A stretch of DNA of 64,000 nt, from assembly GCF_000241525.1 (NCBI RefSeq), contig NZ_AHIL01000026.1:62001-126000 (forward strand). The letters run 5' to 3'. Below the pieces are notes generated by a model, which saw only the letters and a program-made list of their open reading frames with translations, made no database searches and had not been told where the DNA came from. The position numbers and the translations under genes are program-made. The DNA is from Comamonas testosteroni ATCC 11996. GTDB lineage: Bacteria > Pseudomonadota > Gammaproteobacteria > Burkholderiales > Burkholderiaceae_C. Positions 30,607 to 39,195 of this stretch are shown here, one piece after another. Position 1 is the stretch's first letter. The number at the start of each line of letters is the position of its first letter.

Positions 30607-32163
30607 ATGAACTTTGAACTGAAGGCTCTGACCGCTGCCGCCGCAGCGCGTGAAAAATGTGATCTGTTGCTGGTGCTGGTGTCCGAGCAGGCAGCATCGG
30701 GCACATTCGGCAGCGACGCCATCGGAGCCATGGTGGCTCACGCGGTGAAACAGGGGGATTTTGCCCTGACTTGCGGCAAGCAATTGCCTTTGTACCAAGT
30801 GCCCGCCATTGCCGCACGCCGTGTGGTGCTGCTGGGCACTGGGGCCGGCTCGGCCAGGGATGTGCGCAATGCGCTGGCCGGCTGTGGCGCGGTGCTCAAG
30901 ACCGACGGCATTGCCAAGGCTGTTGTGAGCTTTGCCTTTGATGCCGATGCCCAGGCTGTAGCGGCCGCCGTGCAGGCAGTGGCCGATGCGACCTACCTCT
31001 ATACCCACACCAAATCCCAGGCCAAGCCCATTGCGCTGACCAAGCTCGTGCTGGGCGTATCGTCCAAGACGGCTGCGGTTACCGCTGCTTTCAATACTGC
31101 CGTGGCGCAGCAGGAAGGCGTGAACACGGCCCGCGAATGGGCCAACCGCCCGGCCAACCATGCAACGCCCACCTTGCTGGCCAATGCGGCCAAGAGCATT
31201 GCCAAGGCTGCACGCATGAGCTGCAAGATCCACGGCCCCGCTGAAGTGGCCAAGCTGGGCATGGGCGCCTTCATGGCAGTGGCACAGGGCTCGCGCGAGC
31301 CCCTGCGCTTCATTGAATTGCACTACAACGGTGCGGCCAAGAGCGTGGCCCCCATCGTGCTGGTGGGCAAGGGCATTACTTTTGACACCGGCGGCATCTC
31401 GCTCAAGCCAGCGGCCGAGATGGACGAGATGAAGTTCGACATGGGCGGCGCTGCCAGCGTGCTGGGCGTGTTCCAGGCACTGGCCAGGCTGCAGCCCGCC
31501 ATCAACGTCGTGGGCCTGATCCCCGCCTGCGAGAACATGCCCGACGGCGCAGCCATCAAGCCTGGCGATGTGGTGACCAGCATGAGCGGCCAGACCATCG
31601 AGATTCTCAACACCGACGCCGAAGGCCGTCTGGTGCTGTGCGACGTGCTGCATTACGCGGCGCGCTTCAAGCCCTCTGCGCTGGTCGATATGGCCACGCT
31701 GACCGGTGCTTGCGTGATCGCCTTGGGCGGCTTGCGCAGCGGCCTGTTCTCGACCAGCGACGAGCTGGCAGCGGCCTTGCAGACTGCGGGCGACGCGGCA
31801 CTCGATCCTTGCTGGCGCATGCCTCTGGACGAGGAGTACGCCGATGGGCTCAAGAGCAATTTTGCGGACATGGGCAACGTGGCAGGGCGCGCTGCGGGCG
31901 CTGTGACGGCCGCCAAGTTCCTGCAGAAATTTGTGGGCGATATTCCCTGGGCGCATCTGGATATCGCCGGTACTGCCTGGAAGAGCGGTGCTGCAAAGGG
32001 CGCCACCGGTCGCCCCGTGGGTCTGCTGGTGCAATATCTGCTGGGCCAGCAAGGCAAGGCAGCCCCTGCGCCCGCGACGGCCAAGACCTCGGCGTCGCGC
32101 AAGAGCGCTGCCAAGCCTGCGGCCTCGCGCCGCACGCGTGTGACTGCCAAGGCTTCGGCTTAA
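30607..32163 (+). CDS. pepA: Leucyl aminopeptidase PepA with a basic C-terminal tail
   Basis: This 518-residue M17 aminopeptidase has metal motifs GKGITFDTGGISLKP (about 256-270), MKFDMGGAASVLG and the catalytic NTDAEGRLVL (about 336-345). It is a cytosolic hexamer and cleaves N-terminal residues; in E. coli it also binds DNA. Beyond the normal end (about VGLLVQYLLGQ) there is a tail of roughly 40 residues rich in Ala, Lys, Arg and Ser (KTSASRKSAAKPAASRRTR), histone-like in composition. The start at 30607 has AAAAGGAAAAC upstream; 13 earlier codons would overlap lptF. Confidence 0.94.
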   Translation: MNFELKALTAAAAAREKCDLLLVLVSEQAASGTFGSDAIGAMVAHAVKQGDFALTCGKQLPLYQVPAIAARRVVLLGTGAGSARDVRNALAGCGAVLKTDGIAKAVVSFAFDADAQAVAAAVQAVADATYLYTHTKSQAKPIALTKLVLGVSSKTAAVTAAFNTAVAQQEGVNTAREWANRPANHATPTLLANAAKSIAKAARMSCKIHGPAEVAKLGMGAFMAVAQGSREPLRFIELHYNGAAKSVAPIVLVGKGITFDTGGISLKPAAEMDEMKFDMGGAASVLGVFQALARLQPAINVVGLIPACENMPDGAAIKPGDVVTSMSGQTIEILNTDAEGRLVLCDVLHYAARFKPSALVDMATLTGACVIALGGLRSGLFSTSDELAAALQTAGDAALDPCWRMPLDEEYADGLKSNFADMGNVAGRAAGAVTAAKFLQKFVGDIPWAHLDIAGTAWKSGAAKGATGRPVGLLVQYLLGQQGKAAPAPATAKTSASRKSAAKPAASRRTRVTAKASA

Positions 32164-32170
32164 GAAAAGT

Positions 32171-32206
32171 CGGCAGAGGCGGCCTGGTTTCAGACCGCCT
32201 CTGCCG
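32171..32206 (+). other. 12-bp perfect hairpin between pepA and holC
   Basis: CGGCAGAGGCGG (32171-32182) and CCGCCTCTGCCG (32195-32206) pair perfectly around a 12-nt loop. The stem ends ten bases before the holC GTG start. There is no T-run, so it may cut read-through or limit holC translation. Confidence 0.7.
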
Positions 32207-32215
32207 CCAAGAGTT

Positions 32216-32647
32216 GTGACAGAAATTGCCTTTCATTTCAATGCGCCAGACAAGCTGGGCTATGTGTGCCGATTCGCACGCAAGGCTCTGCGTCATGGTG
32301 CGCGCATCGTGGTTCTGGGAGATGGAGCTGCGCTGAGCCGGCTTTCGCCCCGTTTGTGGAGCGTCTCGGCCACGGATTTTCTTGCGCATGCTTGCGAGTC
32401 GGATGGTGCGCAGATGCTTGCTGCTTCTCCCGTCATCCTGACCGAACACCTGCAGGACTTGCCTCATTACGATGTGCTGGTCAACCTCACGCCGCAGGTG
32501 CCGTCGGGGTTTGAGCGCTTCGCTCGCGTGGTGGAAATCGTGTCTTCCGGCGATGAGATGGATCGCCAGGATGCGCGTGTCCGCTGGCGCGACTATGCTG
32601 CGCGTGGTTTTTCCATTGTCCGGCACGATCTGAATCTCAAGGGCTAG
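32216..32647 (+). CDS. holC: DNA polymerase III chi subunit
   Basis: This 143-residue HolC family protein begins MTEIAFHFNAPDKLGYVCRFARKA, close to the usual chi N-terminus, with the VVLGDGAALSRLSPRLW and ILTEHLQDLPHYDVLVNL segments. Chi links the clamp loader to SSB. The start is GTG at 32216 without a clear ribosome site, and the strong hairpin lies just upstream. The pepA-holC order is common in beta- and gammaproteobacteria. Confidence 0.92.
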   Translation: MTEIAFHFNAPDKLGYVCRFARKALRHGARIVVLGDGAALSRLSPRLWSVSATDFLAHACESDGAQMLAASPVILTEHLQDLPHYDVLVNLTPQVPSGFERFARVVEIVSSGDEMDRQDARVRWRDYAARGFSIVRHDLNLKG

Positions 32648-32650
32648 GTC

Positions 32651-33457
32651 ATGAACTCCTCATCCAAAGTTCCGCCACGATTCGTCCCCACCCTGACCGA
32701 GGTGGTTCAGCCCGAAGCTTCCGCGCCCGAAGACGCTGCAGACAACGCTCAGTCGGCGCAGCCGGAGCAGTCTCAGGCAGCTGTGCAACAGGTGCCAGGT
32801 CCGCGAACGCTGGGAGACTGCGTCGTACCTCTGGCGCGGCCGTCGTTTCATACCTCATGGCTGGCGGACGGTCTCTACGGCCGCGGCAGGCCTGCAGGTA
32901 TTCCACATCAGCTGCCCCCCTTGCCGGAATCCTTGCCGCCGCAGCAGTCATTTGCGCAAAGCATGGCTGGGGAGGTGGTGGAAGCAATAGCGGCCGGGCA
33001 GGTGGAGCCTGAGCCTGAGTCGGTAACTGCCGAACTCGTGGAGGCATTGCCGCTGGCAGACCAGGCGGAGCAGCCATCCATTACGGACGCTGGCCAAGCC
33101 CAGGATGAAGAGCTTCAGCCCGGGCCTGAGCCCTTCCATGAGGAAGCCGCCGAGCCGCTCGTCCAGGCACAGGATGTGGTGCAGGCCGTTGAACCCGAAC
33201 CGGTCTTGGAGGCAGCGGGCCTGCAGCAGGCGCTGGATGCACACGGTGCCGTGGTGACCGAAGAGTATCTGGTCCACCGGCTGATGCAGCGGGTGGACCT
33301 TGTGCTGGAGCACAAGCTCAAGGAAGCAATAGCTCAGGTTGTGGAAGCACAGACCCGATCCATGGTGCTTCGCCTGCGTGAAGAAGTGGAGACCGTGGTG
33401 CGTCAGTCGGTCTATGAGGCTGTGGAGGCGGAGCTTGCGCAGCAGACCCGCCAGTAG
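32651..33457 (+). CDS. Acidic, mostly disordered hypothetical protein
   Basis: This 268-residue protein starts three bases after holC, so it is translationally linked. Residues 20-200 are rich in Glu, Gln, Pro and Ala and look disordered (EPEPESVTAELVEALPLADQ). About 215-268 form an amphipathic helix region (LMQRVDLVLEHKLKEAIAQVV...) likely to be a coiled coil. There is no signal peptide or membrane segment. Similar acidic proteins follow holC in Burkholderiales (I recall DUF2486), but I cannot confirm the family. A link to the replisome is only suggested by position. Confidence 0.75.
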   Translation: MNSSSKVPPRFVPTLTEVVQPEASAPEDAADNAQSAQPEQSQAAVQQVPGPRTLGDCVVPLARPSFHTSWLADGLYGRGRPAGIPHQLPPLPESLPPQQSFAQSMAGEVVEAIAAGQVEPEPESVTAELVEALPLADQAEQPSITDAGQAQDEELQPGPEPFHEEAAEPLVQAQDVVQAVEPEPVLEAAGLQQALDAHGAVVTEEYLVHRLMQRVDLVLEHKLKEAIAQVVEAQTRSMVLRLREEVETVVRQSVYEAVEAELAQQTRQ

Positions 33458-33474
33458 TCGCCGAGCGCTGGCGG

Positions 33475-34497
33475 TTAGCGGTTCAAGCGCAGTGGGCCGC
33501 TGAAAACTTCAGGATTCAGAATATTGCTGGGCTGGCCGTTGGCAAAGTTCACCACGTTCTCGAACGCCGCACGGAAATACAGCTCATAGCTGTCCTGCTC
33601 CACGTAGCCGATATGGGGTGTGCAGATGCAGTTCTCCAGCCTGAGCAGGGCATGGCCTTGCAAGATCGGCTCGCTCTCGAATACATCGATCGCGGCCAGT
33701 CCCGGGCGGCCGCGGTTCAAGGCACATAGCAAGGCTTCGGGCTCCACCAGTTCGGCGCGCGAGGTGTTGACGAACAAGGCTGTCGGTTTCATGCGTGCCA
33801 GCTCCTGTGCCGTCACGATGCCCCGCGTCGCGTCGTTCAGACGCAGATGCAGCGACAGCACATCGCATTGTTCAAAAAAAGCTTCTTTGGACGGGGCACT
33901 CAGATATCCATCGGCCTCGGCCTTGCGACGCGAGGCTTCGCTGCCCCAGACACAGATCTGCATTCCAAAGGCCTTGCCATAGCCGGCCACCAGTTGCCCG
34001 ATGCGGCCGTAGCCCCAGATGCCAAGCATGCGTCCGCGCAGCACGCTGCCCAGTCCGAAGTTGGGCGGCATGGAGGCAGCCTTGAGTCCGGACTGCTGCC
34101 ATGCACCATGCTTGAGATTGGAGATGTACTGCGGCAGACGGCGCATGGCCGACATGATCAGCGACCAGGTCAGCTCCGCCGGAGCAATGGGAGAGCCCAC
34201 GCCTTCTGCAACCGCCACACCACGTTCGGTGCAGGCCTGCACATCGATATGGGCGCCAGCCTTGCCCGTCTGGGCAATCAGCTTGAGCCGGGGCAGTTTA
34301 TCGAGCAGCTGGCGCGAGATCTGGGTGCGCTCGCGAATCAGGACGATGACATCCGCGTCGCGCAGTCGAACCGAGAGCTGACCCACGCCCTTGATGGTGT
34401 TGGTATAGACCTTTGCGTTGAAGGCATCGAGCAGCTTGGCGCAATCGAGCTTGCGAACCGCGTCTTGATAATCGTCCAGGATAACGATGTTCACCAC
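33475..34497 (-). CDS. D-isomer-specific 2-hydroxyacid dehydrogenase
   Basis: This 340-residue NAD-dependent enzyme has the Rossmann motif GIWGYGRIGQLVAGYG (about 159-174), catalytic Arg in VNTSRAELV (about 245), Glu in FESEPI (about 274) and His in CTPHIGY (about 295). The start VNIVILDDYQDAV is typical of the SerA-like phosphoglycerate dehydrogenase relatives, but the ACT domain of true SerA is missing, so the substrate could be another 2-hydroxy or 2-keto acid. Two GTG codons in tandem start the gene, with AAGGATTCCA upstream. Confidence 0.9.
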   Translation of the reverse strand: MVNIVILDDYQDAVRKLDCAKLLDAFNAKVYTNTIKGVGQLSVRLRDADVIVLIRERTQISRQLLDKLPRLKLIAQTGKAGAHIDVQACTERGVAVAEGVGSPIAPAELTWSLIMSAMRRLPQYISNLKHGAWQQSGLKAASMPPNFGLGSVLRGRMLGIWGYGRIGQLVAGYGKAFGMQICVWGSEASRRKAEADGYLSAPSKEAFFEQCDVLSLHLRLNDATRGIVTAQELARMKPTALFVNTSRAELVEPEALLCALNRGRPGLAAIDVFESEPILQGHALLRLENCICTPHIGYVEQDSYELYFRAAFENVVNFANGQPSNILNPEVFSGPLRLNR

Positions 34498-34525
34498 TGG
34501 AATCCTTAAATAAGTGGCTGAGTTT

Positions 34526-34542
34526 ATTGAATGAAATTCAAT
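34526..34542 (-). promoter_or_regulatory. Palindrome upstream of the dehydrogenase gene
   Basis: ATTGAAT-GAA-ATTCAAT, a perfect 7-bp-arm dyad, lies 29 bp upstream of the GTG start, where a repressor would block transcription. The regulator is unknown. Confidence 0.55.
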
Positions 34543-34642
34543 GCGATCAAAGGCTTAGGATTGCTTCTGTGAAAACTTACGCCAAATCGACGCCACCAGA
34601 TTCCCTACGCACACCCTACACACTCCAGAGCTTAGCGTAGGT

Positions 34643-34855
34643 TTGGCGCAGGTTTTGAAAGCTGCGCTGGCCCAAGGAATTTGCATGTATCTTGATGTCC
34701 ATGCCGCAAAAGCTCTGTCCGATGGGAATGCCATTGTGATCCATGGCTGTCCTGGGTTGCGACTGAAGGCTGTTGTGTCAGCTAAAAGTTGTGTCTATAG
34801 GTGTAAGTCCCCGGTAGACGGGCGTAAGCGGCAGATCAAGTTCGGGACTTGGCCG
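34643..34855 (+). pseudogene. N-terminal fragment of a P4-type tyrosine integrase
   Basis: About 71 codons can be read. The segment LSDGNAIVIHGCPGLRLKAV..SCVYRCKSPVDGRKRQIKFGTWP resembles the DUF4102 arm-binding domain of P4-type integrases (lead-in, GLRL, then YR..-DGR.R...G.WP). The core-binding and catalytic domains are gone; the frame continues into unrelated sequence and stops by 34918. No tRNA attachment site is visible close by. Confidence 0.55.
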
Positions 34856-35545
34856 ATACCTGTTTCACTGATGTATCCAAACCCCTCCAAAGGAAGTGAG
34901 GGAAGCTGTTCCAGGTGACGTGATTCCCGGTGCGGATGGCATCTGTAACTGCCACAAATACGACGCCGAGAAGAAGCAATGGTTGTAGCCGTACGGCACT
35001 ACGGCTCGAGGCCGTTGTTCAAGCAGATGCTGTGAGTGCGGAGAGGCTTTTTTGGCGCCGGTGTGCTCCGGCGGCTGCAGTCGAGACAACGAGGGCTTGC
35101 TCGCCCGGTCGTCAAGATCGCTAACCAGTCAGCGTTCCGCGCTGATTTGCCGAGGCTGAGGCAGGTCGTCTTGCCTCGCAAGGCGCTCAAGGACCTTTCG
35201 GAACAGGCCCGTCAGTTGAGCAGCGACTTCTTTGACGATGATTTTGGGAGCGATTGCCTCAGAGGTGCCTCTTTGATTCAGTCATAAAAAAATCCCGCTC
35301 AAAGACGAGACCGGGGGCGAGTGCTGCGGGTGCGGGTGGCCGCGAGTTGCTGCTTCTGGACGGACTCGTGACGATCCAAGGAAACCAATGTGTTTCGGAG
35401 GAGATTTGCAGGGTTCTCGGCACAATTGCTAACATTCGGGCGTTTATCAGTCCACTTAGCAAATGGACTCCACCTTCTGAGTCTCAGAACATGGGTCACC
35501 ACAATTGCGTTGCCGCGTGAATGAGCTTTTCTGATCCGCCAATTC

Positions 35546-36712
35546 ATGCCTAGCAATTTGCAGCTGTACTTGTTGGTCGCGCCGGTATGCATAGCGGCAC
35601 TGGGCGCACTCATGGCTTTTTGCTGGCTTGCACAGCGCCGCTCAGTGTTTCTGCTCTCGACGGCTTGTGGGTTGACACTCACGGGGCTTGCCTTGGGTTG
35701 GCAATGCCTGACACCTCACGGACAACTGGTTCGGTGGGCTGTCTACACCGGGCCCATCTATCTGCTTGGTGCCTGGCTCTGCACCTGGGGCGTCGCTCAA
35801 AAGTTTTCCGTCTCCTCATATCCCAAGATCTCGGCCCTGGTATCGATCATCGTGGTTGCTGCTCTTTACGAGTACAGCATCGTGCAGGACAACATTGCTG
35901 CGCGAGTGCTCTGGCTGAACACAGGGCTTGGCATCATTCACTTCATACCGTTTCCTGCCATTGCTCTAAAAAAAGTCAGACGTGACGGGCTGGAGAAGCT
36001 GCTTTACCGGTCATATGGGGCCTTTGCGATCTATACAGTGCTCAGGCCCATCATGGTGCTGTTTCTGGGATTCACCGAGCTCCAGGACATGCTCAGCTCC
36101 ATTTACTGGTTGGTCACCATGCTGGGCTCGCTATTGTTCAGCCTGGTGTTCTCGGGCCTCATGCTCATCGTTTCAATGAGGGATGCAATGGCCACTCTCA
36201 GAGACGAGCGCAATCACGACATGCTGACTGGCGTGTTGAATCGTCGCGGCTTCTGGGAGTTTGCAGACCCGCTGGCCCGGGATCGAAAAGCACAGCCGAT
36301 TTCCATCGTGGTGGCGGATCTGGACCACTTCAAGCGGGTCAACGACAGCTGGGGGCACGAGTATGGCGACGGAGTTCTCAAGGCTGTCGCGGAAGTCATA
36401 CAGGCAAGTGTCCGTGGTTCCGACCTGGTGGCTCGCTTTGGAGGCGAAGAATTTGTGCTGCTGTTGACCCATGCAGACATTGAGACTGCACAGTGTGTGG
36501 CGCAGCGTATTCGTGCAGGAGCGGTTGAGATCATTGCGCCGTTGCCCGATGGCCAGCGTGTGACCTTGAGCATGGGTATCGTGGTCAACACATTCGGCAG
36601 TGATCTGCGCGAAGCCGTAATGCGGGCTGACCAGCAACTCTACAAGGCCAAGGAGCTCGGGCGCGATCAGGTCGTCGTGCATGGACCAGGGGACGTTGCG
36701 GCAGTGGCGTGA
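35546..36712 (+). CDS. Membrane diguanylate cyclase (GGDEF), copy 1
   Basis: This 388-residue protein has six or seven N-terminal membrane helices (about 1-205) and a short linker helix before a GGDEF domain (about 225-380). The active site reads GGEEF. The product-inhibition site RGSD lies five residues before it, and MLTGVLNRRGFWE marks the domain start. It should make c-di-GMP in response to an unknown membrane or periplasmic signal. The ATG at 35546 lacks a clear ribosome site. The protein parallels the second cyclase at 37.7-38.9 kb across its whole length. Confidence 0.92.
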   Translation: MPSNLQLYLLVAPVCIAALGALMAFCWLAQRRSVFLLSTACGLTLTGLALGWQCLTPHGQLVRWAVYTGPIYLLGAWLCTWGVAQKFSVSSYPKISALVSIIVVAALYEYSIVQDNIAARVLWLNTGLGIIHFIPFPAIALKKVRRDGLEKLLYRSYGAFAIYTVLRPIMVLFLGFTELQDMLSSIYWLVTMLGSLLFSLVFSGLMLIVSMRDAMATLRDERNHDMLTGVLNRRGFWEFADPLARDRKAQPISIVVADLDHFKRVNDSWGHEYGDGVLKAVAEVIQASVRGSDLVARFGGEEFVLLLTHADIETAQCVAQRIRAGAVEIIAPLPDGQRVTLSMGIVVNTFGSDLREAVMRADQQLYKAKELGRDQVVVHGPGDVAAVA

Positions 36713-36726
36713 TGTGCCGGCTCCAC

Positions 36727-37506
36727 TCAGTTCTTCTTGCTGAAGAGTGACGGCCTCTCGGCGGACTGCGCTGCGTCGCGCATGAATGGCGGCACGGACA
36801 GTACAAGCAAAAGAGCGGCCAGCGGAACCACGCAGATGAAGCCGATATGCTTGAAGCCCAGTGCACCGGTAATGCCGCCCAGCACAAACATCAAGATCAG
36901 CCCAGCGGACACCTTCATGCGGCGCCAGTCATGCCGAACCAGGGGCGACAGTTGCAGGCCGGCGTTGGCGTGGCGCTTCCAGAAAAACATCTTGCCCAGT
37001 TCCATTCCCAGATCCGTGAAATTGCCGGTCATGTGTGTGGTGCGAGTGCTGCCACCGGACGTCTTGGAACCCACGGCATTTTGCAAACCCATCATGAAGG
37101 ACAGCAGCAGAACGGTCAGCGGCACTGCGAAGGGAGTGTTCCAGGTCAAGGTGACTGTGCCCATCAGGCCGAAGGCAATCAGCATGACGGCCTCCAGCAT
37201 CAGCGGCAGGGCATAGACGCTGTACAGGTGGCGTTTGCGTCCCCAATTCACCAGCAACGCACAGACGGCCGCGCCAGTTGTAAAGGCGATGATGGCACCA
37301 AGCGCATTCAGCAGCAGCTTGGCGTTCTCAAGCACCAGGCCGTCAGCCAGCTGTGAGGCGAAACCCGTCATGTGCGAGGTATACATCCGCAGCACAAGAA
37401 AGCCGCCAGCGTTGACTGCGCCCGCGTTAAAGGCCAGCAGCAGACCCAGGGCGATATTGGTGGACGGCGTGCGATGCCGGTTGGTGAGATGGCGAAGTCT
37501 GCGCAT
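36727..37506 (-). CDS. DUF1275 (YoaK-family) membrane protein
   Basis: This integral membrane protein of about 259 residues has six helices. Family marks are AFNAGAVNAGGFLVL near the start, TSHMTGFASQLADGL, and GLQNAVGSKTSGGSTRTTHMTGNFTDLG. Function is unknown across the family, and transport is suspected. The frame is open 18 codons further upstream to a TTG at 37560. I take the ATG at 37506, which has GTGGAA upstream and yields the usual length, but the start is uncertain. It converges with the first cyclase gene (14 bp apart) and follows the second one in the same direction. Confidence 0.86.
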   Translation of the reverse strand: MRRLRHLTNRHRTPSTNIALGLLLAFNAGAVNAGGFLVLRMYTSHMTGFASQLADGLVLENAKLLLNALGAIIAFTTGAAVCALLVNWGRKRHLYSVYALPLMLEAVMLIAFGLMGTVTLTWNTPFAVPLTVLLLSFMMGLQNAVGSKTSGGSTRTTHMTGNFTDLGMELGKMFFWKRHANAGLQLSPLVRHDWRRMKVSAGLILMFVLGGITGALGFKHIGFICVVPLAALLLVLSVPPFMRDAAQSAERPSLFSKKN

Positions 37507-37656
37507 CAAAGATTCCACTGACAAAAGTGCACCCATGACGGGGTGCATCAATGCTGACAAATTGGTTTGCCAGCGACCATGCAGGAATCATTGTGGGCCA
37601 ACTTGGATACGTGAGCTGCCTGGTGCGTGATGGCAATGGCTTGCGAGTTCGCCGGC

Positions 37657-38874
37657 TTACATCAGCAAGGCCATGGGGTGGTCTGTCGGTATGGTGTGTT
37701 CAAAGCTGATGTCTGGGTAAGTGCGGCCTTCCACATGAATGCGGTCTCGGCCGGCATTCTTGGCGCTGTACAGCAACTGGTCGGCTTGCCTCAGTGCACC
37801 TTCAAGCTGGTCTGCATTGCTGATTGAAGTGATGCCAAAGCTCAGTGTCAGGGCTGGCCCGTTCGGCAATACTTCCTGGTCATTTCTCAACTCCAGGCCA
37901 ATGCGCTTGGCGACTTGCTCGGCACCTTGCAAATCGATCTTGGTCAGCAGAACCATGAACTCTTCACCGCCGAAGCGTGCAACCAGATCATTGCTGCGCA
38001 CATTGTGCTGCATCGCTCTGGCGACAAGCTGCAAGACTTGGTCACCTTTGTCATGCCCCCAGTTGTCGTTGATGCGTTTGAAGTGATCAATGTCGCTGGC
38101 CAGAAGCGCCATGGGATACAGGCGCTGGTCGCTCAGGCGATGCTGTGCGGCTTCCCTGAATGCGCGGCGATTCAGTATCTGGGTCAAAGCATCCAGGTCG
38201 CGTTCAGTGCGCAGTTGACGGACTGTGTCCCTGATGGTGACTGCACAGACTAAAACCGTGAAGAGCAAGGCAAAAAGCAAAATACTCATCAGCGTTGTCA
38301 GCCAATAGGTAGAGTTGGCATCCATGGCATCGCCGAGACCGTTATGTGCGAAAGCCGCGACCAGCGTCGGGCGCAGCATGGTAAAGACTGCATAAGACAG
38401 ATAGGACCACAGCAAAGTCCTATCCAGCCAATCGTTGGTGAGACCTCGTTTGAGAACTGCTGGCACTGGCAGCAGGAGTATCAGTGCTACGCCTATGCCG
38501 AATGTGTGCAGTCGACCCGCCTGGTTCTGTGCCACGTTGGCGAAGTAGTAGAGCGAGGCCAGCGTTGCGGCACACAAGACAAGGGCTGCAAGCGGATATG
38601 TGGGTACACGCCGACGCTCTGAAAAGCTCTTGGAAAAACACCAAGCTCCCGCCAGAAACAGTGCGTTGACTAGAACCACATAGTGATTGAGGACTTCAAA
38701 CTTCAGCACGCTGCGAATGCTGATGGACATTGCCGTTAGCAGGAAAGCGGCGCACAGCCAGAGCAAAAAGCGTTGCTTGGGCTGGGTCGCCCAGCACACT
38801 CCCAGCAGGCCGGCCAAGAAGAGCAGGGACAGAGATGGCATCAACACAAAGATGTGGTCGTTGCTCGTATGCAT
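37657..38874 (-). CDS. Membrane diguanylate cyclase (GGDEF), copy 2
   Basis: This protein of about 405 residues has a similar helical membrane sensor (about 1-220) and a GGDEF domain with GGEEF and I-site RSND five residues before it; ALTQILNRRAFREA opens the domain. Matching positions with copy 1 include LPVPAVLKRGLTNDWLDRTL versus FPAIALKKVRRDGLEKLL, and FTMLRPTLV versus YTVLRPIMV, so the sensors are homologous. I chose the ATG at 38874; 21 more upstream codons are open but lack a ribosome site. The product is c-di-GMP. Confidence 0.91.
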   Translation of the reverse strand: MHTSNDHIFVLMPSLSLLFLAGLLGVCWATQPKQRFLLWLCAAFLLTAMSISIRSVLKFEVLNHYVVLVNALFLAGAWCFSKSFSERRRVPTYPLAALVLCAATLASLYYFANVAQNQAGRLHTFGIGVALILLLPVPAVLKRGLTNDWLDRTLLWSYLSYAVFTMLRPTLVAAFAHNGLGDAMDANSTYWLTTLMSILLFALLFTVLVCAVTIRDTVRQLRTERDLDALTQILNRRAFREAAQHRLSDQRLYPMALLASDIDHFKRINDNWGHDKGDQVLQLVARAMQHNVRSNDLVARFGGEEFMVLLTKIDLQGAEQVAKRIGLELRNDQEVLPNGPALTLSFGITSISNADQLEGALRQADQLLYSAKNAGRDRIHVEGRTYPDISFEHTIPTDHPMALLM

Positions 38875-39195
38875 ACACACAGCCCTTCTGCTAGTGATCA
38901 CCAACAGATAGGCCAGACTGGCCATATCTCTAGTCAAATCTAAATGCCAAGGCGGCCATTAATGTGTCAGCCGCTCATCTTCCGGATCAGAAATTAACAA
39001 CTTCTTGCGATTTCTGACAGTTCACTTTTCCTTTTTTGGAGGTGAAATAACTAAAAGTGACATTGGCTGACAGAGTGCTGCCAACATCGTCGGTGCCAAC
39101 CCTTAGCCCATATGGATGAAGGAAACGAGGGATTGATGCGTATCAGGATTTTTGGCGGCTCAATTGAAAAAGGCGGCATTTGCTACATTGAGTCC
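38875..39195. other. Intergenic region with an inverted repeat
   Basis: No gene is supported in this stretch between the second cyclase and the lipoprotein gene. It is AT-rich near 38985-39065 and contains TCACTTTT...AAAAGTGA (39022-39060), which may be an operator or a hairpin. Confidence 0.4.

Larger units (their letters stand above)
34498..35545. other. 1-kb gene-poor scar with mobile-element fragments
   Basis: No intact gene is supported. The segment contains the dehydrogenase promoter palindrome, an integrase fragment (34643-34855) and a separate open stretch around 34870-34987 ending ADGICNCHKYDAEKKQW-stop that reads like the C-terminus of an unidentified protein. Stop codons break all frames and the composition is less G+C-rich than the flanks. 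This looks like the decayed remains of an integrated element. Confidence 0.6.

Noticed and set aside
34930..35287. Two short plus-strand frames in the scar region
   Set aside because: No family, no ribosome site and broken context; treated as fragments and not as genes.
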